Assembly (NCBI GenBank): GCA_034401135.1
Contig: JAWZSP010000002.1
Coordinates: 4,030,001 to 4,094,000 of the forward strand
Direction: 5' to 3'
From: Volutella citrinella
Lineage: Eukaryota > Ascomycota > Sordariomycetes > Hypocreales > Nectriaceae
Length of the DNA stretch: 64,000 nucleotides
The notes beneath the pieces are model-generated. The model saw nothing but the letters and a program-made list of their open reading frames with translations. It was not told the DNA's origin and did not search any database. This document shows positions 54,140-64,000 of this stretch, piece after piece; within the stretch, counting starts at the first letter, position 1; the number at the start of each line of letters is the position of its first letter. The translations under genes and the position numbers were made by a program.

Positions 54140-55381
54140 TCAAACATTGTACTCAGACAACCAGTCCCCCGTTTTCGCCAGGCCCATGTCCATGCCAGAG
54201 TGGCAGATTTGCATTGGCAAGCTCAGCTTCAACACTCTGTCGTGGATAGCCACTTCAACCAAGACCTTGTACACCCTGCTGATCAAACATGAGTGGAAAG
54301 TCGGGAGCCATCCTTTGCTCGAGGCCGGAAGTCGGAGAGGCAGACTGCATGACGATGTGTAGAACAGCTTCGGAGCATCCAGCCCATCGGGCCCTATATC
54401 GGACTCTGTCGTTGCCTGCCGATGCCACTGGATGGGTTCCAGCGGGAAAGATTGTAGTTGAATGGTTTTGGTGTAAGTTCCTGCCGTGAATTCTATCCCG
54501 CCATCTTGCACAGGGCAGAGATTCGGTAAGACGACATACGGGACAAGGCTGTACCAGGTTACAGACTGTATTTGTGCCGAAATGGACGTAATGGGAGGCG
54601 GCACCGCCCCGTTTCTGGTGGAGGTGAATTTCAGGTTGAAGTTCATAAGTGATTGGCCTAGTTGCGCGCCGTCGAGACCGATCCAGACTGCTGAGGGCTG
54701 TGAAGCCCTGGCCGTGACTATTCCTTTGGAGGCACCTAGCCGTCCCTCCTTCCAAGACTTTGTTTTTTCTAGAACTTATTGCCCATCATTGGTGGACACC
54801 ATGAGTGGAGGCTCTTCTCTGCTTTGGGGGATAACAGTGATGGGATGCACACTTTCATGCCATGAAGGGCCGTCCGGATACGGCGTCGCGCTGACGTGGA
54901 TCTGGTATATAATTTTGGCCATCATCGGGGCCATATCTTTGCCTTTGCAAGATCCCATGGACGGAGGAAGGCTTAGATGCCAATCGCAGACCTGATCCGA
55001 AACCGTTGGGTGGTTGCAAGCGTGAAATGCGAGGTGTTCAGGGATGATGAAGCTGAACGGAATGACGTGATTCTTGCTGGCCGCGCATGTCCTGTATAGT
55101 CCTTCCTCCGCTGGCAGTTTGATCTCGAGGAGTCGTCTTGATGATAGCCTTGGTCGTTGGAGGCCATCTAGTCACGTCCTTGTGATCCCTTGGAGTGAAA
55201 TCTCGACATGAGGGATGTCTTTTGTCGATGATATGGTGACACTGCCCTGGACGACAGAACCTGTCGTGTAGATATCTGTGGCATCGCCACTCTCAATTTG
55301 GATTCTGATCTGTGGTTTGGATGTCGCCTTGTATCCAGACTTGATCCTGTGGCTGATCTTGAAGGGGGTTGATAGAATCAT
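54140..55381 (-). pseudogene. Arrestin-like protein gene with two in-frame stops
   Basis: One reading frame of 414 codons covers the whole span and is broken only by TGA at 55174-55172 and TAA at 54778-54776. The N-terminal arrestin fold begins IRIQIESGDATDIYTTG and VVQGSVTISS and runs to ISLQGITRT. After the TGA the frame resumes with LDGLQ, then IPFSFIIPEHLAFHACNHP and DWHLSLPPSMG. The C-terminal arrestin fold includes NFNLKFTSTRNGAVPPPITS. Relatives typically have RTRLDG here, so TGA most likely replaced CGA (Arg). Arrestin-related proteins adapt Rsp5-type ubiquitin ligases to membrane transporters. The true first exon upstream of 55381 is uncertain. Either a recent pseudogene, or two sequencing errors. 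Confidence 0.75.
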
Positions 55382-55736
55382 GAGTACCCCTGTGAATATT
55401 ACCAGGGGAATGAGCCTTGGTGTTGCTTAAGGGTGCACAAAAGGCGAGACGCGATGGTGAGTAGGCAATGGGGTGTGATAATACAGGTTTGACCATGTAT
55501 ATTAATTAATATGTATGGAAATAAAGCCATGACTCTACCATCTTTAAACTAATGCTGAGAGCCATCGCAGATATTTTCCTTTCGGATTTCCGAATACCTC
55601 CTGATTATTTCTCGTAAATCTCGTCATGGAACGTAGCTGCAAGGATAAAATCGAGACAGTGGGAACGGAAAACAGCCTGTTTCTAAAATCCGGCCCCATC
55701 CGCTTTACCAACTCCTAATAGACTTAGCAGTTTGTG
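55382..55736. other. Region upstream of the arrestin-like relic
   Basis: Possible promoter or first exon of the arrestin-like gene. Nothing else recognised. Confidence 0.4.
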
Positions 55737-55950
55737 TGAAATTGGCTGCTATTAATATAATTTAGTTATTTTAAATACCTATTTAATTATAACTAAATAT
55801 AACCTAAGACTTTTTAGAAAGATTGACTAACTTATTACTTAAAATATATACTATATTAATTTTATTAATATAAACCCTTATTATATTATTTTAAGTTTAT
55901 ATAATTCAGAACCTACTTAATTATTATATAAAGTTTATAAAAACTAATTA
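55737..55950. repeat. AT-rich block
   Basis: About 210 bases of almost pure A and T (TTAATATAA, TATAACTAAATATAACC) at the 3' side of the regulator relic. The abrupt change in composition suggests a RIP-degraded repeat remnant. Confidence 0.6.
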
Positions 55951-57727
55951 CTACTTTGATATAATCTGCTTAGATACAAAATCAAGTGCCTCGAGCTTTT
56001 CTAATAACAAATTGAGGCTTATCATTGAGTGCTGTGAGCTCATGTCTTCTTTTAAAAGACCCAGGCCAATATCCCGAAGTTTCAAAACCAACGCCAGCCC
56101 ATTGACTTGTAAGGTTTCTTCAGGCATCAAGCTAGTAACTGCGAGCATATCGTCTAGTAGGCGTTGTCGTTCTTGGGAAACATCCTTCGTTGTTGTTGGC
56201 ATGGCTTCTTCTTCGAGGGCCTCAATTTGATCGACCAGGGATGACCGTATGTGGATCTGAGTGATATACAAATTGACAATCTGTACATCAGTGCTTAGAT
56301 TGCCATTTGCTGGTCTTGACATACCGCCTCGCCATCGCAGCTCTATGGGGAGGTTGTCCAGCCCCTTCTGTACATGGTGCAGAGACTTTCGCAAATTGTC
56401 GGATGAGATTGGGCTTTGCTTCTGGCTTCTGTGCCATAGCTGAAACAAGTTTGTGAGATGAAGGAGACCGGGGATATAAGAAACAGTATAGCCGTGCCAT
56501 TCAACATTGTCGTTGACCGGTACATCCGGTTCAAGCCCCCGATCGGTGCAACATGTCGGCTTCCAGAGCCCGAGATCATCTGCATCAAAGAATGGCATGG
56601 AGTGGCGTCTTCCCATCATTCCAAAAGTGCTTGGCTATCTGTTAGTGTCTTCAAGTAGTTTGTTCGCAGAATGGGAGGCACCGTACCACTGGCAAGCAAA
56701 CAGCAGGTATGCCAGGCGCTTCAGTAGTTCTTGAGAAGTGGGCGATAGGGCATCCAGTGTTGTGAAGAGCAGATACCTGACACCAACTGCAGCTTCGCTG
56801 AAAAGATGGGAAACAGCCGGGCTGTCGATCCCATATTCTGACGTGCTAGCAACCGCCATGTTGTACTTTGTTTGGCACCATTCGAGAGTGAAGGTGAGCT
56901 GCGGGCTTCCAACGTCATTACTGCGAACGATTTCTATGCACTTGGGGACAGTCATGGTATCTCTATGCGGGGCATTACTCAAGACTGCCAACGTAGACGC
57001 ACATACAGAGACAACTAGGTTGCAAAACCCACGGTCCCAAGAGGCATCGCCATTGTCCAGTCTCCTGAGTAGGCTCGCACGGTGCATCATGGGACTGACA
57101 CAATATATGAACTCAAACCAGGTTTCGACAGTTTCTCTAATGTGTTGCAGCGGGCCAAGGTGGCCAAGACCATAACGCTTTTGTGATTCGCCTGCAGAGA
57201 GATTTGAAGGACTTGATAGCAACGAAGGAGATTGCAATGGTGGTGGCGTTGTCAAGGATTCCAGGGTGTTCGAAAGTGACGGCCCGACCTCGGACTGCTG
57301 CGTATCTGCGAGGGCGCGGCTAGACCAGAATTAACATGAAATGACCACGGTGATATGGAAAGTGATGAATTCGTGCTGACCGGTTTTTAGGCCCCCTCCT
57401 CTTCCTCGGTATCGTTTTTGCGCACTCGATCCCCAAAGCCACGCATGCGCGACAGCTGGGTCCATCATAGTCGCACTAACGGTCAACGATATAGTCAGCT
57501 TGTGCAATTACCAAGAACAGTGAAGGATCGGTTCGTATCTGCTGCATGAGAGATGCATCTGCAGGTACGAGAATGGATTTCACCTATTTTGCCCCTTGGA
57601 GTGACTGACTGACCTTGATCTTGCGGAACCTGCAAGCATCGCACGCATTGCTGATGCGCTTCCGGCCTGGTGCCCTTTCCAAGTATGCCGGGTCGAATAC
57701 ACGAGAGTTGGCTGTGTTCTCGGCCAT
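55951..57727 (-). pseudogene. Zn2Cys6 transcription factor relic
   Basis: Exon 1 (57727-57614) encodes MAENTANSRV to RKRISNACDACRFRKIK. After an intron (57613-57476), exon 2 (57475-57381) gives CDYDGPSCRACVALGIECAK then RKRRGPK, completing the six-Cys zinc cluster. After a 61-base intron, exon 3 (from 57319) encodes the fungal regulator middle domain (WFEFIYCVSPMMHRASLLRRLD). A TAG at 56637-56635 interrupts it, and the same frame resumes to 55951. Around the TAG, the neighbouring frame reads IAKHF, so a one-base loss and a one-base gain would explain it. No intron I tried removes the stop. The WW...RD part usual after GLWK also seems missing. Such factors activate nearby catabolic genes; this one is probably dead. 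Confidence 0.75.
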
Positions 57728-58067
57728 TGGTGACTGGCAAGAATTGCTGGGTTTGAGGTGGAGGGAGCAGCACTAACGGTCAACGATATAGTCAGCTTGT
57801 GCAATTACCAAGAACAGTGAAGGATCGGTTCGTATCTGCTGCATGAGAGATGCATCTGCAGGTACGAGAATGGATTTCACCTATTTTGCCCCTTGGAGTG
57901 ACTGACTGACCTTGATCTTGCGGAACCTGCAAGCATCGCACGCATTGCTGATGCGCTTCCGGCCTGGTGCCCTTTCCAAGTATGCCGGGTCGAATACACG
58001 AGAGTTGGCTGTGTTCTCGGCCATTGGTGACTGGCAAGAATTGCTGGGTTTGAGGTGGAGGGAGCAG
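57474..58067. repeat. Exact 297-base tandem duplication
   Basis: Bases 57474-57770 and 57771-58067 are identical by eye and adjoin head to tail. Each copy contains the ATG (57727-57725 and 58024-58022), exon 1 and intron 1 of the Zn2Cys6 gene, including donor and acceptor. The length is a multiple of three. Confidence 0.92.
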
Positions 58068-58345
58068 GTTCAAAGCTTTAGACCATTCGAGATGCAAAAC
58101 GTGCAGATTCCAGAATCGTGACACATTAGTCATGAGTGGCGCACAGTCCATTCCGGAGTTAATGCGGGGTGTGGAAACGATGTGGGGTGGGGTGCGTTGG
58201 GCGAATAGGGGGAAGCGCGGCGGGGGATTCATTGACAAGGGAATGGAATTGCAAAATAAGTGGGCAAGGTTCTGTTTTCAACGAGATCTTGCTCACACTA
58301 GTATCAACAGAAGCTCCGAGTAACGAGATCCTTGGAGCGCGCCAA
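58068..58345. other. Intergenic region
   Basis: Promoter side of the regulator relic and 3' end of the sugar porter. Nothing else seen. Confidence 0.5.
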
Positions 58346-60004
58346 CTAATTCTGCGTCGTCTCTTCAACCACCTTGGATTCCGCGGCACCCATATCCGAC
58401 GCCCTTGTCTTGTACTTGTCAAAGTCCCGGACACTGATACCCTTGATGAAAAGCTCATCCAGCTCCGCATAGCTTCTTCCAGCAGTCTCGGGCTGATAAA
58501 ACCAGAGGTATACAATACACAAGACACCAATCCCACCGAAAATAAACGCAGTCTTGGCACCGAGATTGGCCCGGTCTGGGTTGAAGATGAAGGGAATAAC
58601 AAAGGCCCAGAAAGTATAGATGACGTTCTGCAGAGCCACGCCGATGGCAATGGTCTTGATGCGGAGTCGAGAGGTCGCAACTTCGCATAGGAGCGTATAG
58701 GCAGTGGCCCCGATGGTAGCGTTATAGAAGAAATTATAGACAATGATCATGCCAACGGAACCCTTGATGGCAGATGGAGAGCCAGCAACAGCAAGCCCGG
58801 CCATAATCATAAGAATAACCGTAACAACCACAGTGCCCCAGATGGTAAGGCTTCGACGGCCGACTCGGTCAATGAGGAACCATGACACAATATTACCAGC
58901 AATCGAGGATCCATGCTGGGCGATCTGGAGTTTGAAACTCTCGGTAGTGCTGAAGCCAGCCAACTGAATATAATAGGTGCCGTAGGCGGCAATGAAATAC
59001 ACGCCACTGAGAGCCTGAATCGCAAGAGGCATAATCGAGATGGTGGTCCGACGTAGGTTCGACTTGGTGAAGCAATCTAGGTAGCGGGAATCGGCCGTTT
59101 CCTGTTGTGACGCATTTAGAGTGTCCTGAAGCTGATTAAGGATCAGATCAAGATCAATTCCTTTGTATCCCAGTCGCTGGAGCGATTTAGCAGCATGCTC
59201 GCGCTTGCCGACGCTCAAGAGCCAAGCCGGAGACTCCGGCATGAATGGGATTATAACGACGGCGATGGCAGCGAAACCGAACTGGGCGCAGAAGACGGAA
59301 CGATAGGCCCAGCGAGAGGCAAAGTTGCCGGTATTGTCGACAACAATAGCGGCGACAAGAGGCCCAATCGTGAACATGAGCGCTGTTAGGCAAGTCATGA
59401 ATCCTCGAAGGCCCATAGGAGTAACCTGTAGGCGGTCATTAGCTGTGTATCTACCACGCTCGTCACCAAAGCTTACCTCGCCAACATATGTGACCGAGAC
59501 AGCGATAATGTTGCCGATAAGAAAGCCATTCAGGAGCTTGCCGCCAAAGAATTGGGCGTTGGTAACTGCTACAAACTCGATGGCAATAGCGGCAAAGGAG
59601 AGGAGAAGGGCACCCATGAGCAGTGGCTTTCGTCCAAATCGATCGGCCAGGACGCCCGCGAGGAATGTTCCAATAACGGTGGTAGCTACTGGGGCACCAT
59701 TGAAAGCAGATTGCCAGTTGGCGTCGAGAACATAGTCGCCGTTGAAAGGGCGACCAAAGTCCTTTCGAAACTCTGGGATTCCCAGTACCATGCCGGAGGC
59801 CTGGTTCTCAAAGGAGGTGAGCAATAGGGTAAAGACGGCATACAGTGACCAAAGAGTAGCGACAGGTCGCTTTCGGAAGGTTTGTATATGGGTGAGCCTG
59901 TGCTCCTCCTGGTCGGCAGCCACTCCAAGATCGATGACGGCCTCAGTGGTCCGGTTGACCTCCTGAGCGTGTTCGACGGAGTTTTCGTCCTTTTCGATGG
60001 CCAT
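58346..60004 (-). CDS. MFS sugar porter (hexose/maltose-type)
   Basis: Two exons, 60004-59477 and 59425-58346, with a 51-base intron (GTAAGC...CTACAG), give 535 residues. The intron splits TYVGE/VTPMGLRG and has no in-frame stop, so an unspliced reading adds 17 residues. Twelve membrane segments are present. Sugar-porter signatures include GVLADRFGRKPLL after helix 2, VTPMGLRG in helix 4-5, PESPAWLL after helix 6, DRVGRRSLT after helix 8 and PETAGRSYAELDELF after helix 12. The N-terminus (EHRLTHIQTFRKRP) resembles fungal alpha-glucoside permeases. It is divergent from the GH5 gene and next to the broken regulator, which suggests uptake of the sugars released by that enzyme. Confidence 0.9.
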   Translation of the reverse strand: MAIEKDENSVEHAQEVNRTTEAVIDLGVAADQEEHRLTHIQTFRKRPVATLWSLYAVFTLLLTSFENQASGMVLGIPEFRKDFGRPFNGDYVLDANWQSAFNGAPVATTVIGTFLAGVLADRFGRKPLLMGALLLSFAAIAIEFVAVTNAQFFGGKLLNGFLIGNIIAVSVTYVGEVSFGDERGRYTANDRLQVTPMGLRGFMTCLTALMFTIGPLVAAIVVDNTGNFASRWAYRSVFCAQFGFAAIAVVIIPFMPESPAWLLSVGKREHAAKSLQRLGYKGIDLDLILNQLQDTLNASQQETADSRYLDCFTKSNLRRTTISIMPLAIQALSGVYFIAAYGTYYIQLAGFSTTESFKLQIAQHGSSIAGNIVSWFLIDRVGRRSLTIWGTVVVTVILMIMAGLAVAGSPSAIKGSVGMIIVYNFFYNATIGATAYTLLCEVATSRLRIKTIAIGVALQNVIYTFWAFVIPFIFNPDRANLGAKTAFIFGGIGVLCIVYLWFYQPETAGRSYAELDELFIKGISVRDFDKYKTRASDMGAAESKVVEETTQN

Positions 60005-61223
60005 TGTGGGATCTAGGCGATTCTGGCTGTCAAATAATGGAGATGTATGCGGAAGATTGGTGGTCTGCAGAGCTGTGTTGTTTCAGGAGAGGGCATCTCA
60101 AGGGTATATATAGTTCCCAAGTCGACTACCAATGTGGCGGAATTGAGTCAGGTCGAAATTTCTGGGGCCCCTGGTGTGTCAAAAAAAGAAAAAGCAGGTC
60201 ATGCGACTGCTGCTACCAAGTCAGTACCGGGGAAGTTTTGAGTGAGAAATGAATTACCCCAGGTTCAATCCGGGGTACTAGTCGAAAACTCCTCATCAAA
60301 CCAAGAAGAGCATGACTTGACTCTACTGATTTTTGCAGCCACGGGCTGACTAGCATCCGCGTAGGCCAGGAGTCTTACTAGCGCCCCGCTAATGTCCTTT
60401 TTGTTCAGGTTTCCGGGCCCAGGCATGCAAATTCCCCGTTCCAGAATCAAAGCTACAAGTGAGAATACACATTAGCCTAAATGTTGACCAACCATGAGGT
60501 CCGTCCACAGCCCGGGTGGGCCCGCTTGATGGGGCCTTGGCACGCCCTCGTGTTCATGCTAGTCGGATATTCGGAAAATCAACAGTCACGTCACGTTGCC
60601 AGAGCGATCTGAGCTGGTTGGGGTGGCTGTTTCCACAGCTCATCGCAATCGATTTGGTCCTTGCTGGGCAGGTTTATTGGTTCCGGGGGAATCAATGTTG
60701 GAGATCTTTTTGAGTATTACATTATCAACAGCGACTCGGGAGCCATTCCGCATGAATAAAAATCCCACGACTCCAGTGGCATAATTGACGGCTGAACTCG
60801 GGCTGTGTTTCCCATTTCCCGAGGGTATCTGTGGCGCATTAATCATATAATTTCCAATTGCATCTCATGGTATCAAATGACGCGTACATGGTCATCTCGG
60901 CCTCCGTAAACGACCACAACCCCATCCAGACTAGACAAGCTTCGCTCTTCGCCACCAAGCCGCTTATTCGGGTAAATTCTGAGTAGACTTGAGAGAATCC
61001 GAGGTTCTGCCGAATATCCGTTTATCCCGCCCCTGACATCACGTTGTGCAAGTGTCATGCCTGACACGAGGATCTAAGCTCTAGAGATGGAGTATACGTA
61101 CCCAAGCGAGATCGGAATTCGACCTCGAAAGATGTCAACAACTTCAAGTATAAAGCCTGCAACTTTTCGTCTTTCCAAACACGAAAAGACATCGGGATTT
61201 AGGATTCTAGGCCACAATCAACA
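60005..61223. promoter_or_regulatory. Shared divergent promoter of sugar porter and GH5
   Basis: 1.2 kb between two start codons on opposite strands. TATATATA at 60105-60112 is about 100 bases ahead of the porter ATG. TATAAA at 61149-61154 is 70 bases ahead of the GH5 ATG. No coding signal was recognised between them. A common activator could regulate both genes. Confidence 0.65.
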
Positions 61224-63013
61224 ATGGCTACCGGAATTCTCAAGACCTCCGGGTCTCGGATCTTGGACAGCAATGGAGACACTGTCTACCTGCGCGGCGT
61301 AAGTGAAAAACCATTAAAATCCCTTGCATTGATCCTGCGTAGTTCTGACCTGGTTACGTAGACTTGCCTCGGAGGATGGATGGCAATGGAGAATTGGATG
61401 AACGGCTTCCCCGGCCGCGAGGTTCAGATCCGCAATGCCCTTCGCAAAGTTCTGGGCCAGGAGAAATATGAGTTCTTCTTTGACAAGTTCTTGGAATATT
61501 TCTTCACCGAGTCTGACGCCAAATATATTGCGTCTCTAGGTCTCAATTGCGTCCGTCTCGGATTCAACTATCGCCACTTCGAAGATGACATGAACCCCCG
61601 TGTTATTAAGGAGGAGGGCTTCAAGCATCTTGACAGGGTCATCGAACTGGTAGGTTTTTTGCTGGGAGATGCTGTTTGGCCCTCGCAATCTCACAATATG
61701 CTGATAATGATCTAGTGCGCCAAGCATGGCCTGTACACCATTCTGAACCTCCACGGTGCCCAAGGTGGTCAGAACCACGACTGGCACTCTGGAAACATCA
61801 CTGGTCATCCTGGGCTCTGGGACCATAAGGACTACCAAGACCGTGTTGTTAATCTCTGGGAAGCCATCGCCAAGCGATACCGCGGTAACCCGTGGGTGGC
61901 TGCTTACAACTTCCTCAATGAGCCAGCATGTGAGGACTGGGATACATTGTTTGCATTTTATGACAGGATCGTTCCCGCAATCCAAGCAGTTGACCCCGAC
62001 CATATTATTGTCGTGGAGGGCAATACGTGAGTTGTCTCCACATAAATTTCCGATATTGCTATTGTTGTGAAGAGCTAACGCGGCATTTCGCAAATTACAG
62101 GTATAGCATGGACTTCTCCAAGTTTACCAAGGTCTACCCCAACACTGTGTATCAAATTCATGATTACTGTATCTTTGGATTTCCGGAACGACACAACCGT
62201 TATCAGGGCAAGGAAGAACAGGACCGAACCATCCGAAAACAATACGAACGAAAGGTGGCTTTTATGAGAGAGCACAATGTTCCTATCTATAATGGTAACT
62301 TTTGTTTCTTTCTCATTAACAATCCCTTATCTTTAGCCTGTTGGTTGCTAACTAATGACTAAATAGGTGAATTCGGTGCCATTATTGAAAGGCCTGAGTG
62401 GAACGAGGAGCATGAGATTTTCAACAAAGAACGAATGAATATGGTCGAGAAGCAACTGCAGATTTACACGGCAGAAGGCATTTGTAAGTACTACAGTATA
62501 CCACTTGTTTTTGAATTGGGATCTAAAACATTTACAGCCTGGAGCAATTGGGCATACAAGGACCTAGGGACGATGTCGATGGCTCATGTCTCTCCCGATT
62601 CGCCTTGGTTGAAGCTTCTCGGCCCTATCATCGACAAGAAGATCAGGCTTTGCGCCGATCCCTGGGCGTTTGACGACTCCCACCTGGACCCTATTTTCAA
62701 GCCTCTTCATCAATGGTTCAAGGATAACATTCCCCAACAGTATGTCAAGAAGTACCCTTGGCAGTGGACTGTTGAGGTGCAGGTTGTACGAAGTGTGCGA
62801 AACATCACGCTATCAGAATACCTGATTCCTGAATGGGCAGATTACTTCAAGGATAAGACCTTTGAGGAGCTGGACGAGCTTGCCGGCAGCTGGAAGTTCG
62901 AGAACTGCACAACGCGGGATGACCTCAACACCTTGATGGGACACTATGCCCCTCTAAAGCCAGGTGCCCCGGAGCTTGAGGGTAAAGTTATTCCTACTGA
63001 TCCTAGTTCTTAA
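61224..63013 (+). CDS. Glycoside hydrolase family 5, glucan-type
   Basis: Six exons: 61224-61298, 61362-61649, 61716-62026, 62101-62294, 62367-62483 and 62538-63013. They total 1461 bases, giving 486 residues, and every join keeps the frame. GH5 marks: RGTCLGGWMAMENW near the start, LNLHGAQGGQNHDWHSG, acid/base Glu190 in AAYNFLNEPACEDW, VYQIHDY and nucleophile Glu291 in PIYNGEFGA. It folds as a TIM barrel and cleaves a beta-linked glycan with retention. The residues around the catalytic sites recall exo-glucanase-like or glucocerebrosidase-like intracellular members. There is no signal peptide, so it probably acts inside the cell. The extra C-terminal 100 residues after SPWLKLL have no motif I recognise. 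Confidence 0.9.
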
Positions 63014-63394
63014 GCTATGAAAAAGCACAATAGAAATAATCTAGCTGAAGAATAATTGTTTCGTTCTATTTTAATTATCTCCTGTTACTGTTTTATTATT
63101 TATTAGAGAGAGGTATTGTGTCGCGAGGATTTGACACAAAGGGCCTGGTGCAGTGGCGTCCCTGCTAAATGGCACCTCCGCAGTGCCATAAGACATAAAT
63201 TACGCATTCCCGTTGCTAATTCCACACAATAACCGGAGAATTTGCCTTCGCTTGACAACAGATTGGTTCGACATGGCCGAATGCGGCGTGCCTACTGGTT
63301 CAAGCGTGCTGTGACATTGCTCAACTGGTCACATATTGGTGCGAGAGAGTGGGACGACCCTGACAAGCAGGCGTCTTTGCTGAATCCCACCTTC
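63014..63394. other. Convergent intergenic region
   Basis: 0.38 kb between the GH5 stop and the 3' end of the edge gene. It is AT-rich at first. No other feature seen. Confidence 0.5.
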
Positions 63395-64000
63395 TCATTC
63401 CCAGTCTTGGCGGCACTCGACTGCTATGACGGACAAGCGCTCCAGCTTCACCGTGCCCTCATCTGTGACGAACTCCTCGGGCACCTCGGTTGTTGCCCAC
63501 GTATCGTGAATCTCCGACTCCCACTCGAGCAGGTCACCCTCCTCAAACTGCGACATGTCGACAACATCTCCCTCGACCGGATCCGGGACGGCCATCCGGG
63601 CCTTGGACGTTGGATCCGCGCGTGGGAGGGGCCGCAGCTCGAACCGGGGCTGGATCCTGACGTCGAATAACAGCTCGTTTCCCACTTCTTCCACGTCAGG
63701 CCGGGCCATTTTGGATTTCCGGCGCTTCGGCAGGTCCTCCCAGATCATGGAGATGGTGCGCAGGTTGGGCATCCAGTCTAGTAGCTGGCCGATTGTGTCG
63801 ATGCTGTAGTACGCCGTAAAGGCGGGGAGGGCCAGGTGCTTGATGGCACAGCCCATGGCCTCGGTCCCGTCCCCGTCCCAATCTTCGCTAAAGTTGGAAA
63901 ACTCCTCCCACGACTCCCTCCCGACGTAGAGCGCGTCGCGGTCCGAGTCCCAGGCGCGCACCAGGACGTGGCCCTGTGTTTCTTGCCGGATGCGCATCTC
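63395..64000 (-). CDS. Hypothetical protein, partial at right edge (2EXR-like)
   Basis: About 200 codons open to the window edge and ending at 63395. The peptide contains ALYVGRESWEEFSNFSEDW, IKHLALPAFTAYY and LLDWMPNLRTISMIWEDLP, then a Lys/Arg patch and an acidic Pro-rich part. The pattern of a buried strand, a Leu-rich helix and the phrase on distance from observed plots resembles fungal 2EXR-domain proteins, an abundant family of unknown function. The diagnostic 2EXR part would lie upstream, beyond the window, so the family is a guess. The frame itself is probably a real gene because it is long and not compositionally biased. Confidence 0.45.
   Translation of the reverse strand, partial: EMRIRQETQGHVLVRAWDSDRDALYVGRESWEEFSNFSEDWDGDGTEAMGCAIKHLALPAFTAYYSIDTIGQLLDWMPNLRTISMIWEDLPKRRKSKMARPDVEEVGNELLFDVRIQPRFELRPLPRADPTSKARMAVPDPVEGDVVDMSQFEEGDLLEWESEIHDTWATTEVPEEFVTDEGTVKLERLSVIAVECRQDWE

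Noticed and set aside
58345..58478. Possible continuation of the regulator into an alternative distal exon 1 as a separate gene
   Set aside because: The distal exon is identical to the proximal one and is fully explained by the 297-base duplication.
60240..60290. A T-arm-like ACCCCAGGTTCAATCCGGGGT string
   Set aside because: Loop length and upstream sequence do not give a tRNA cloverleaf.

Overview
The window comes from a filamentous ascomycete (Pezizomycotina, probably a Sordariomycete). Its genes carry short GT-AG introns of about 50-95 bases. The families are typical of that group: Zn2Cys6 regulator, seven-helix rhodopsin-like membrane protein, HET-type incompatibility relic, CHY zinc finger protein, sugar porter, GH5 glycosidase. 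Repeated DNA shows the AT-driving transitions expected of repeat-induced point mutation (RIP). No tRNA, rRNA or CRISPR array was found.

Left part (1-30.8 kb). A leftward gene contributes only its first 47 codons at the edge. It is followed by about 15.7 kb with no recognisable gene, only simple repeats and promoter-like DNA. A four-exon amino acid permease (15.9-17.7 kb) and a coactosin-like actin-binding protein (20.1-20.5 kb) lie on the minus strand. From 20.5 to 30.9 kb I see only a degenerate HET-family gene (25.1-27.1 kb) and unassigned DNA.

Middle part (30.9-44.5 kb). This is a normal gene-dense block: rhodopsin-like membrane protein, MFS drug-type transporter, PIF1-type helicase, an 865-residue protein with a long Gln/Pro/Ala/Tyr tail, a CHY zinc finger protein and an Fe(II)/2-oxoglutarate oxygenase.

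Right part (45.8-58.1 kb). This is the unusual region. An F-box gene appears to be split: its first 20 or so codons sit at 53.52-53.58 kb and its remainder at 45.86-47.15 kb. Between them is a 6.4 kb array of three and a half units, each about 1.7-1.85 kb. Every unit has the same promoter-like core (a perfect 20-base inverted repeat, then a TATA box). It is followed by a different 0.7-1.3 kb segment packed with short perfect hairpins. At matching positions the hairpins keep stem length and loop while their stem sequences differ between units. The hairpin segments carry unrelated open reading frames (276 codons in the best case, starting at the first ATG after the TATA box). The flanking repeat parts are RIP-damaged in units 1 and 2 but not in unit 3. 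I regard this array as the strongest candidate for an undescribed element. Next to it are an arrestin-like pseudogene with two in-frame stops and a Zn2Cys6 regulator pseudogene with an exact 297-base tandem duplication of its first exon.

Far right (58.3-64 kb). A sugar porter and a GH5 glycoside hydrolase are divergently transcribed, each with a TATA box. With the broken regulator alongside, they look like a small carbohydrate-use cluster that has lost its local activator. A partial gene runs off the right edge.
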